NCBI RefSeq assembly: GCF_009184395.1
Contig: NZ_WEIC01000002.1
Location: 186,001 to 250,000 of the forward strand
Direction: 5' to 3'
From: Amylibacter sp. SFDW26
GTDB lineage: Bacteria > Pseudomonadota > Alphaproteobacteria > Rhodobacterales > Rhodobacteraceae
Length of the DNA: 64,000 nucleotides
Part shown: positions 25,915 through 33,269 of the stretch, one piece after another
Position numbering within the stretch: the first letter of the stretch is position 1
Layout: the number at the start of each line of letters is the position of its first letter
Translations under genes and position numbers: made by a program
The notes under the pieces: model-generated
What the model was told of the DNA's origin: nothing
Seen by the model: the letters and a program-made list of their open reading frames with translations, nothing else
Databases searched by the model: none

Positions 25915-27444
25915 CTAATGCCAGATTTTCGCGATTTTTTGCGCTAGCTCTGCTTGGCCGTAAGGCTTGCGCAGCACTTCAATTTTCAAATCACTGAGTG
26001 GGCCATTCTGAAGAATACCCTTTGAGTATCCTGATGTTAAAAGTACTTTGATATCGGGATATTTTAATTTGATATATAATGCGAGATCTTGTCCTGAAAC
26101 TCTCCCAGGCATGATCAAATCTGTAAACACAAGTTGGATATCCGGATGTGTTTGCAACATTTCTTTAGCATGGTTTCCATCTTTAGCTTCCACCACTTCA
26201 TAAGACAAAGATTCAAGTCTTTGCACAGCCAAGCGGCGCACATTTTTATCGTCTTCAACAACTAATATAAGCTGGCCTTTCCCTTGTGTTGTGCTTTTGG
26301 GAGTTGAGGGGCTCACTTCTGCGACATGCTTATTATCAATGTAACGAGGAAGGTACATGTTCACAGTCGTTCCATATCCCAATTCGCTGTAAATTGTGGT
26401 ATGCCCGCCAGATTGTTTGCAAAATCCATGAACCATGGACAAACCTAACCCCGTTCCTTTACCGACTTCTTTCGTCGTAAAGAATGGATCGAAAGCTTTT
26501 TGCACCGCCTCATTGCTCATACCACTACCATTGTCCGAAACAGAAAGGCGTACATAATCGCCAAAGGTAATAGTCGCTCCTAAAACATCCATGGTTTGAT
26601 CGGCCGTAAAGTTGCTGGCTTCAATGACAAGAAGCCCCTTATTATTCAAAGCATCTTTGGCGTTTACAGCCAAATTTACGATCGCGGATTCAGCCTGATT
26701 AGCGTCTACTTGGACAGGCCATAAGTCGTTTTCGAAATTAACCCTAAAATCATGTAGATTGCCAAGGCTGCGTTTTAAGAGCGGCCTAATTCGTTCAATT
26801 AGTGCGCCTAAATCTACAACCTCAGGATATAGTAGACTACGCCTAGCAAAGGAAAGAAGCCTGTTTGTTAGCTCTGCTCCCATTGCTGCAGCGTCCTGAG
26901 CTTCTTGCAAAAGTTCAAGTTTTATCGGGTCTTGCAGTTGCATTTCCAATAACTCAAGGTTCCCAGAAATAATGGTTAAAAGGTTGTTGAAGTCATGTGC
27001 TATTCCGCCAGATAGCTGTCCGATGGACTCCATTTTATTTGCTTGAAATAGGGAACGTTCAGCAAGCTTTCGCGCCGTTAAGTCATGAACAATGCCTGCA
27101 TAGAAAACTTGCCCATCCACGTTAAATTCGCTGACGGCAAGATGCATAGGGAATACAGATCCATCTTTACGTTTACCTTGAACTTCACGCCCAATACCTA
27201 TGATTTTTTTATACCCCGTCTTATTATAATTTGCGATATATTCATCATGCTCAGATGCCCATGGTTCTGGCATTAAGAGCTTAACATTATTTCCAATGAG
27301 TTCGTCTTTTTCATATCCAAATAAGGTTTCTGTGGATTTGTTTATTGTACGGATATTGGCATCTGTATCGATGGTAATAATGGCATCAACAGCAGATTCT
27401 AATAAAGCTGTTAGCATATTATTATTTTTGTTTTCAGCGACCAA
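25915..27444 (-). CDS. FixL-like PAS hybrid histidine kinase (probable heme oxygen sensor)
   Basis: A 509-residue cytoplasmic sensor. Domains: a PAS domain (about 8-125) that resembles the FixL heme PAS, with LMPEPWASEHDEYI, IIGIGREVQGKRKDG and FPMHLAVSEF; a dimerisation domain with the phosphorylated His in GGIAHDFNNLL; an ATPase domain with DNGSGM and GTGLGLSMV; and a C-terminal receiver with VFTDLIMPG. His66 and Arg86 have the same spacing (20) as the heme-ligand His200 and distal Arg220 of Bradyrhizobium FixL. There is no transmembrane segment and no FixJ-type partner next to it. Confidence 0.88.
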   Translation of the reverse strand: MVAENKNNNMLTALLESAVDAIITIDTDANIRTINKSTETLFGYEKDELIGNNVKLLMPEPWASEHDEYIANYNKTGYKKIIGIGREVQGKRKDGSVFPMHLAVSEFNVDGQVFYAGIVHDLTARKLAERSLFQANKMESIGQLSGGIAHDFNNLLTIISGNLELLEMQLQDPIKLELLQEAQDAAAMGAELTNRLLSFARRSLLYPEVVDLGALIERIRPLLKRSLGNLHDFRVNFENDLWPVQVDANQAESAIVNLAVNAKDALNNKGLLVIEASNFTADQTMDVLGATITFGDYVRLSVSDNGSGMSNEAVQKAFDPFFTTKEVGKGTGLGLSMVHGFCKQSGGHTTIYSELGYGTTVNMYLPRYIDNKHVAEVSPSTPKSTTQGKGQLILVVEDDKNVRRLAVQRLESLSYEVVEAKDGNHAKEMLQTHPDIQLVFTDLIMPGRVSGQDLALYIKLKYPDIKVLLTSGYSKGILQNGPLSDLKIEVLRKPYGQAELAQKIAKIWH

Positions 27445-27498
27445 TATCAGATATCCTTAGGGTTATATTAAGTCTATGAGTAGGTAGGGTCGAATAAA

Positions 27499-28551
27499 TT
27501 ATTTGATAAAGTAAAAAATAATTAACCCTGAAAAATACGTTAAGATCACCAAAAGGCTATCGATACCAAAGCCCGCAATGTTTATTTTCCTACGAACGAT
27601 CAAGCCTACAAGATATATAGTTGTTGTCAAAAGGCCCAAAGCAACTGCGAGCTCTAATGTATGAGACGTATGCTTTAAGATAGGGCCAGATCTATCAAGA
27701 GTGTCTGCGGGCAACACGAGAACGAGCATAATAAGGTTGCTACCGAAAATATTTGAAATTGCGAGTGTATAAGCCCCTAATCGTACTGCGGCTATTGTGG
27801 TTGCAAGCTCTGGTAAGGATGTAGCTGCCGCAAGAAAGGTAACACCTACAAAGCTTGATCCTAATCCAGTCTGTAAAGCAATCTTTTCAGACAACATAAC
27901 AATACCAACACCGAAGAATAGAATACAGCCACAGGTGAAAGCTGTTAATAAGTATGTTTTATGTAGTTTTGTGTCTCTGATTTTTTGCGCAACGCCAAAC
28001 TTAAAAGAACTGGGTTCCGATAATTCAGGTAAATCGATAGGAATCCAATCGTTATTGGTTTCGTAACGCCGCAGTAATACAAGCGCAGAAATATATAGTA
28101 TTGCAATTGTAATGCTGCCTAAGCCAACGCCATATATCGCAATAGGTTCACCAAGTAAGATGATTATTTGCAGACATACAAGTAAGGTGACCAATAGGGT
28201 GGCTTCTAAAGCGCTGCTGGCTTTTCTTGGGTAATTTGTAATTGCCCCGCGTGCCCAAAAATCTGCTACGGCTAAAATTGTTGTTTGAAGGGCAATACCT
28301 CCAAACAAATTATTAAGTACGAGATCAGGGTTGCCAATAATTGAGCCACTTACAGTCGTGGCGATCTCAGGTAAAGATGTTGCTGATGCTAAGAGAACTA
28401 GACCAATTGTTGTACGGGCAAGTTTATGACGTTCTGAAATGAAATCCGCGATGATTGTTAAACGTGTCCCTGCCCACCAAATACCTGCTGTGAATATTAG
28501 GAAAAGCAATAGATTGTATTCAAGGGGAAGTGTCTGGATGAATTGGTACAT
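27499..28551 (-). CDS. Sodium/calcium exchanger family membrane protein
   Basis: A 350-residue membrane protein with about ten transmembrane segments and the two alpha repeats of the CaCA family: ASATSLPEIATTVSGSIIG with NNLFGGIALQ in the first half, and AAATSLPELATTIAAVRLG with SNIFGSN in the second. It should exchange Ca2+ or another cation for Na+ or H+. No Shine-Dalgarno sequence is seen before the ATG, while an FNR/FixK-like box lies 35 bp upstream. Confidence 0.88.
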   Translation of the reverse strand: MYQFIQTLPLEYNLLLFLIFTAGIWWAGTRLTIIADFISERHKLARTTIGLVLLASATSLPEIATTVSGSIIGNPDLVLNNLFGGIALQTTILAVADFWARGAITNYPRKASSALEATLLVTLLVCLQIIILLGEPIAIYGVGLGSITIAILYISALVLLRRYETNNDWIPIDLPELSEPSSFKFGVAQKIRDTKLHKTYLLTAFTCGCILFFGVGIVMLSEKIALQTGLGSSFVGVTFLAAATSLPELATTIAAVRLGAYTLAISNIFGSNLIMLVLVLPADTLDRSGPILKHTSHTLELAVALGLLTTTIYLVGLIVRRKINIAGFGIDSLLVILTYFSGLIIFYFIK

Positions 28552-28585
28552 TGAAACAACATAAGCAATATACAGCTTTTAGTAT

Positions 28586-28599
28586 TTGATATGGCTCAA
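28586..28599 (-). promoter_or_regulatory. FNR/FixK-like box upstream of the Na/Ca exchanger gene
   Basis: TTGATATGGCTCAA on the plus strand, 9 of 10 consensus positions. TATATT on the minus strand (28572-28567) could be the -10 element. A start about 20-40 bp downstream would leave almost no 5' leader before the ATG at 28551. Confidence 0.5.
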
Positions 28600-28610
28600 G
28601 TATTTTAAGA

Positions 28611-29741
28611 TTAATGCATTACTAATTTATTGCGTAAAGACACGTAATCCATCATGTCAGCCAATGTAATGACCCCAAGTAATATACCATTATCAGAAAC
28701 AAGCATCTTTCTTTGGTTTTCCTTTGACATAATATCGATAAGTTCCGGTAATGAAGTAGCTGAGCTGACTGTGTTTTGAGGAGTGCTTGTTATATAGACA
28801 TCTCCAACCTTTGACGTTGCCCAATTGTCCGTATCAATTTTATGTATGACATTTTTGTCGATATAGCCCAACAACATATCGCCTTCGGTAACGGGAACAA
28901 AGCTTACGCCGTATCGCAGGATTACGTCTTCAACCAATGCATCAATGGTGTCTGCGACATCAGCTGTGTGAATGACTTGACTCATCAGATTACTAATCGT
29001 TTTTTCTTTTAAAGCTTCGCGCATTAAAACTTGGGCATAACTGCTGCGTGATGCCATGAAAATAAAGAAGCCTATTAAAACTTGCCACAATCCACCCGAT
29101 CCAAACCCTGTAAATATGGCTAACATTCCAGTAATTATTAGGAAAACTGAAAACACCTGCCCCGCCAAACTTGCGACATATGTAGCCCCAATATAATTAC
29201 CGCTGCGCTTCCATAAAAGTGAACGTAAGATGCGACCGCCATCTAATGGGAAAGCGGGTACTAGATTGAAAACCGCGATGACTAGATTAATAAATGTTAA
29301 ATACTTCAATAATTCTATAAGCGGGTCAGATGCATTTAATGAGATATTAATGTGACCAAGAGTGTAAAACAAACCAGCGAGTATAAAACTACTTACAGGG
29401 CCTACGATCGCAATCCAAAATTCTGCCGCAGGTGTAGTCACTTCCTTTTCAAGCTCAGCAACACCGCCAAAAATGAATAACGTAATATTCGTGACATTTA
29501 TATTATATGTACGGGCGACCAAAGAATGCGATAATTCATGAATGAGCAGTGAAACAAAAGCCCCAATTGTTGCTGCAATTGATAATGCAAAGTAATCCAA
29601 CCTTGATTGTTCTGGTAGGGTTTCTGGAAAATAAGTTATTGTGAGAGACCAGACCATTAACGCTGCGATCAAAAACCAGCTTGGATCAACTCTAATTTTA
29701 AAACCAAATACTTCAATAAGATTGAATGCATTTTTAAACAT
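28611..29741 (-). CDS. Site-2 protease family (M50) metalloprotease with CBS domains
   Basis: A 376-residue membrane protease. The N-terminal part has six hydrophobic segments with the zinc motif HELSH (about residues 68-72) and the second metal site NLVPAFPLDGGRI. The C-terminal 140 residues form a pair of CBS modules that may sense adenine nucleotides. Such proteins cleave transmembrane regulators inside the bilayer. It lies behind a perfect FNR/FixK box at 29804-29817, so it is probably induced at low oxygen. The substrate is unknown. Confidence 0.92.
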   Translation of the reverse strand: MFKNAFNLIEVFGFKIRVDPSWFLIAALMVWSLTITYFPETLPEQSRLDYFALSIAATIGAFVSLLIHELSHSLVARTYNINVTNITLFIFGGVAELEKEVTTPAAEFWIAIVGPVSSFILAGLFYTLGHINISLNASDPLIELLKYLTFINLVIAVFNLVPAFPLDGGRILRSLLWKRSGNYIGATYVASLAGQVFSVFLIITGMLAIFTGFGSGGLWQVLIGFFIFMASRSSYAQVLMREALKEKTISNLMSQVIHTADVADTIDALVEDVILRYGVSFVPVTEGDMLLGYIDKNVIHKIDTDNWATSKVGDVYITSTPQNTVSSATSLPELIDIMSKENQRKMLVSDNGILLGVITLADMMDYVSLRNKLVMH

Positions 29742-29803
29742 ATGAAGCTCTCTTATATTCTCTTAAGATTGCTGAGAGCATATGTCTTTTTTATATTTAG
29801 AAA

Positions 29804-29817
29804 TTGATTTCGATCAA
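29804..29817 (-). promoter_or_regulatory. Perfect FNR/FixK box upstream of the site-2 protease gene
   Basis: TTGATTTCGATCAA, identical to the arc operon box. Its centre lies 69 bp from the protease start codon, which allows a start near 29769 with a normal leader. Confidence 0.8.
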
Positions 29818-29941
29818 AATAAGCGAATGGAAAACCACCTTTTGAGCTTTCTAAGGCGGAACTTTTCATATCTGCCTTACTCTATTTTACATTTGATTAC
29901 TCAGGCGTTGACATAATCAGACGCGCTAATTTTTCAATCTT

Positions 29942-29955
29942 TTGAGTTAGATCAA
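29942..29955 (+). promoter_or_regulatory. FNR/FixK box upstream of the DUF442-DUF2267 pair
   Basis: TTGAGTTAGATCAA, 9 of 10 positions. TATTAT at about 29977-29982 can serve as -10, giving a start near 29990 with the box at about -41. Confidence 0.7.
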
Positions 29956-30016
29956 TGAGAGTGAATTTAATCAGTGTATTATTTTAATTGGATTCAAAAA
30001 ATATAAAGGAGTTCGA

Positions 30017-30373
30017 GTGGTGAGCGTTAACATTAAAAAAATCGATAATGACTTTTCAATAGCCGATCAGGTTAATGCAACTGACATTGCATTGATCAGT
30101 GCTATGGGGTTCCGGTCTATTGTTTGTGTGCGGCCAGATGGTGAGGATAAGGCGCAAGAGCTTTTTGAAATCGTTGCAAATTCTGCAACGATTTCAGGAG
30201 TTGAACCCATTTACTTACCAGTTCATGAATTAGAGCCTACACAAAAGCATGTGAATGTTTTTGCTAGGCTTTTCCCTAAAATGGCAAGGCCCATCCTTGC
30301 TTATTCTAAGACTGGTGAAAGGGCAAAAGCATTGTATGTCGCATATTGCAACAATGCTTTTTCGGCAGGGTAA
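30017..30373 (+). CDS. DUF442-type phosphatase-like protein lacking the catalytic cysteine
   Basis: A 118-residue protein resembling DUF442 (the protein-tyrosine-phosphatase-like domain seen in beta-lactamase-hydrolase-like proteins), with MGFRSIVCVRPDGED in the N-terminal half. Where active relatives have a Cys at the start of a CxxGxR loop, this protein reads AYSKTGERAKAL, so the nucleophile appears replaced by Ser while the Gly and Arg remain. It may bind phosphate without hydrolysing it. The start may be GTG 30017 or GTG 30020; AAAGGAG lies just upstream. Confidence 0.7.
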   Translation: MVSVNIKKIDNDFSIADQVNATDIALISAMGFRSIVCVRPDGEDKAQELFEIVANSATISGVEPIYLPVHELEPTQKHVNVFARLFPKMARPILAYSKTGERAKALYVAYCNNAFSAG

Positions 30374-30426
30374 TTATCTTTTGTAACCTGAACTTGTTTA
30401 TATCTGCAAATGAAAGGAGATGAGAT

Positions 30427-30858
30427 ATGTCAGCTAAAGGATTAGAGGTCATAGAACATACTGCCCAAATCACACACGAATGGATCAACGAGTTAAAGGA
30501 GCGCTTAGAATGGCAAAGCCATCGTGATGTTCTTCGATTGTTGCGTGTGACATTACATCAAGTACGTGATCATTTACTGATAGATGAAATGGCGCAATTC
30601 TCGGCTCAACTTCCATTATTGATTAGGGGTATGTTCTTTGAGGGATGGGTTCCAAAGAGAACGCCCATTAAACAGCGACATGCCGTAGATTTTATATCTG
30701 ATATAGAGCAGCATGTTGGTGCTGTATTGGATTATCGTGGTGCAGAAGATATTCGGAAAGTTTTTGAGTTAATTAACGCTAAGTTGTCTCGCAGTGAGGT
30801 TTCTGATGTGCGTGCAAATCTTTCCAAGGAAATTCGATTGTTATGGCCAGATCCATGA
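30427..30858 (+). CDS. DUF2267 domain protein
   Basis: A 143-residue soluble protein of the DUF2267 family, which is common in stress clusters and has no settled function. Seen: EWINELKERLEWQSHRDVLR, a HQVRDHL helix, and QLPLLIRGMFFEGWVP in the middle. AAAGGAGATG sits 6-14 bp before the ATG. It is 54 bp after the DUF442 gene and probably shares the promoter at 29942. Confidence 0.82.
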   Translation: MSAKGLEVIEHTAQITHEWINELKERLEWQSHRDVLRLLRVTLHQVRDHLLIDEMAQFSAQLPLLIRGMFFEGWVPKRTPIKQRHAVDFISDIEQHVGAVLDYRGAEDIRKVFELINAKLSRSEVSDVRANLSKEIRLLWPDP

Positions 30859-30900
30859 CTGCAAGAAATATGAACCCATAGAATAACCATCGTCATCACA

Positions 30901-31281
30901 TCAAACTGTCAATGTGAATGCTGACGGAATATCCCAAGCTTCGACCAGTTGATCATGCGCGATGCGCCAAACGACCACAACATCAATGGCAAATGAATTA
31001 CCGTCACGCTCCATAGTGTCACGAGCATGGACGACAACCAGTTCGTCGCCGATAGGCGTTGCAGATACTGGTTCAACTTTGAAAGTACCGTTGGTTTCTT
31101 TTTCTATTATTTTGAAGAAGCGTTTCAATCCTTCAATGCCAACATAGTCTCCTTCAACATCTGGTAAGTTAGGGTTAAAATAATGCCATACAAAGTTATC
31201 AGAGAACAACACTGCAGATGCGTCCAAATCAAGGATGTTCAGTTTCGACAACAACTTTAGGTTTTGATGTTCTTTGTTCAT
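30901..31281 (-). CDS. SnoaL/NTF2-like domain protein
   Basis: About 126 residues in a small NTF2-like fold, with FSDNFVWHYFNPNLPDVEG, a GIEGLKRFF helix, and a C-terminal VVVWRIAHDQLVEAWDIP. Members are small-molecule-binding proteins or isomerases, and no catalytic role can be assigned. I start it at ATG 31281 because the longer frame to 31374 would run through the FNR/FixK box at 31315-31328. No Shine-Dalgarno sequence precedes this ATG. Confidence 0.72.
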   Translation of the reverse strand: MNKEHQNLKLLSKLNILDLDASAVLFSDNFVWHYFNPNLPDVEGDYVGIEGLKRFFKIIEKETNGTFKVEPVSATPIGDELVVVHARDTMERDGNSFAIDVVVVWRIAHDQLVEAWDIPSAFTLTV

Positions 31282-31314
31282 AATCCAAGCGTATAACTGT
31301 CGAATTATGTGTGA

Positions 31315-31328
31315 TTGATTTAGATCAA
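31315..31328. promoter_or_regulatory. Perfect FNR/FixK box between divergent genes
   Basis: TTGATTTAGATCAA between the NTF2-like gene (minus, start 31281) and the polymer-forming membrane protein gene (plus, start 31395). Plus-strand geometry gives a start near 31363. Minus-strand geometry puts the start at about 31280, at the ATG itself. Confidence 0.8.
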
Positions 31329-31394
31329 TCAGCCTCAAAAAATAAGCTCTATAGTTTTTAAAACAAGCAAACATTCAACAGTTATAGGTATGTC

Positions 31395-32528
31395 ATGTAT
31401 AGGTATTTTCTGGCGGCGGTTTTTATCGTGCTCGCAATTACTCCTTTGGCGGCAGAGGAGAAAAAAGGTTACTTCGATTTCAATAAAGATCGTTTCTTAG
31501 CTGGAAGCACCATGGTCCAGGACACAGAAGGTGTGGATGATCTTTTCATGGCTGGTGAAACCGTTCGTAGTCAAAAGAATATCACTGGATCTGCACATTT
31601 GGCTGGACGCAAGATCGTCTCAACGGGTGACGTTGGTGGGGATGCTTATCTGGCTGGAATGGATGTATCATTGGATGGCAAGGTTTCTGGTGATGTTACC
31701 GTCAGCGGCTACAGCATACAGGTTGGAGAAGTCGCAGGCGATCTCAGGATGTCAGGCTCAAAGCTTGTTATTTCTGGCCCTGTTTCTGGATATGCGTTGA
31801 TTGCGGGTGAAGAGGTGAGGCTTGAAGCGGCCATCAAAGGTGATGTTAGCCTATCAGCTCGAAAGGTGAGCTTTGCCGATGGTGCTAAAATAGATGGGAA
31901 ATTAACTGTCTATGAGGAAAAAACAGGCGAAATAGAAATACCTTCGCAAGTAATTCCTGCAGAACGTGTAGACCGACGCGATATTTCCGAATGGTCTGAG
32001 GTGACTAAGGGATTAAAGGTTTGGGATTGGCGTGTAGCGTTATTACAGTTTTTAATTGGTGTAATTGTTATTGCGGGCATTGCGGCGTTGATAGCAGCGA
32101 TAGCACCACAGAAATTAGCAGACCTTCGTCGTGGTATTCTTGAACGACCCTTTCGAACACTCTGGTTTGGCATTCTGGCAGAGTCTGCGGTTGTGGGATC
32201 AACGATTATTCTAATGATGACAGTCATTGGTTTGTTATTGGCTCCTGCCACAGTATTTATTACACTGATTTTTGCATTTGCAGGTTACATTGTTGCAGCT
32301 TATGCCTTTGGTGTCGCGCTGCTCATGGCAGCAGGGAAACAAGAGCCGAATAGCATTGGATCAAGAGCTATAGCCGCGGGTGGTGGTGCGTTGGCAGCTG
32401 GGCTGATTGCCATGATACCGTTTATTGGATGGTTGTTTGTGTTATCGCTTGCTTTAACCGGAGTGGGTTCGATTGTAATTTGGCTGTTTCGTCCGAAATT
32501 TTTTGCATCTGCAGAAGCGACAGGATGA
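31395..32528 (+). CDS. Bactofilin-like polymer-forming membrane protein
   Basis: A 377-residue protein with a signal peptide (YFLAAVFIVLAITPLAA), then about 150 residues of regular short beta repeats in the style of the bactofilin/polymer-forming domain (GSAHLAGRKI, GDAYLAGMDV, GDVTVSGYSI, GDLRMSGSKL, GDVSLSARKV), then four hydrophobic segments in the C-terminal half. The repeat part would lie outside the inner membrane. Role unknown; envelope remodelling is a guess. A perfect FNR/FixK box lies upstream. Confidence 0.8.
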   Translation: MYRYFLAAVFIVLAITPLAAEEKKGYFDFNKDRFLAGSTMVQDTEGVDDLFMAGETVRSQKNITGSAHLAGRKIVSTGDVGGDAYLAGMDVSLDGKVSGDVTVSGYSIQVGEVAGDLRMSGSKLVISGPVSGYALIAGEEVRLEAAIKGDVSLSARKVSFADGAKIDGKLTVYEEKTGEIEIPSQVIPAERVDRRDISEWSEVTKGLKVWDWRVALLQFLIGVIVIAGIAALIAAIAPQKLADLRRGILERPFRTLWFGILAESAVVGSTIILMMTVIGLLLAPATVFITLIFAFAGYIVAAYAFGVALLMAAGKQEPNSIGSRAIAAGGGALAAGLIAMIPFIGWLFVLSLALTGVGSIVIWLFRPKFFASAEATG

Positions 32529-32597
32529 ACTTGAATATTTGAAATTATAAATGAATGCGGACATTACCTCATATAGTAATGCAATGCGTGCGGTTTT

Positions 32598-33269
32598 TCA
32601 TACATGAGCGAGATGAGGAGATACAATTACAGGACAGCGTGCCGTATTTAATATGTTGTTAATACCTAATTTCTTTGCGAGGTTATAAGGCATAATCACT
32701 AATGCTGAATTGGTCTTATGTAATTGTTCCAGAACATCTGTTGAATATGGAATGTTTTCTATTTTTAAGAATACTGTTTGTACCTGTAACTTATGGGCCA
32801 ATGATTTTGAAAGCTCATTGAGTTGCGGTGATGAGTGTGTTCCTTCTTCTATAAGGACAACATTGCCTCTACTCTTATTCAGCTTTGGGAAGCCATATAG
32901 AATTATGCTTTTACCCTTTGAGGATAGGGTCAGCAATGTTTCGGGAATATCATCAGTATGGTGGAAACTCCAATTCAACGCTTTTGATTGTGCTGCGCGC
33001 GACAGGGTTTTTTCATAAAATTGTGCATCTCTGTTGTATGCTTTTTGCAGCGCTTGACCGCCAATACCAGAACTGCCCCCAGAAAGAGATATAGCGCGTG
33101 TAAAAGGTAGGTCGGCGGCATCAAATGCATTCTGATCTTTCAAGAGATATGCCTTAATTCGGAGCTCTAACGTTTTAGCTAAAAATGCGGCAATCTCGAT
33201 TACAGAATTTGCATCAGCGAAACATTGGGCGCTGATTATGAGTTGTCCTTGTTCTTTTTCATCAGACAT
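32598..33269 (-). CDS. Divergent universal-stress-like protein
   Basis: A 223-residue protein whose last part (LVIMPYNLAKKLG, then ARCPVIVSPHL) resembles the end of a Usp domain, and whose N-terminus (LIISAQCFADANSVIEIAAF) resembles its first strand and helix. The ATP-binding glycine pattern is missing. It overlaps the end of the Lon-like protease gene by 8 bp and is translated with it. It is the third Usp-like gene of the island. Confidence 0.62.
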   Translation of the reverse strand: MSDEKEQGQLIISAQCFADANSVIEIAAFLAKTLELRIKAYLLKDQNAFDAADLPFTRAISLSGGSSGIGGQALQKAYNRDAQFYEKTLSRAAQSKALNWSFHHTDDIPETLLTLSSKGKSIILYGFPKLNKSRGNVVLIEEGTHSSPQLNELSKSLAHKLQVQTVFLKIENIPYSTDVLEQLHKTNSALVIMPYNLAKKLGINNILNTARCPVIVSPHLAHV

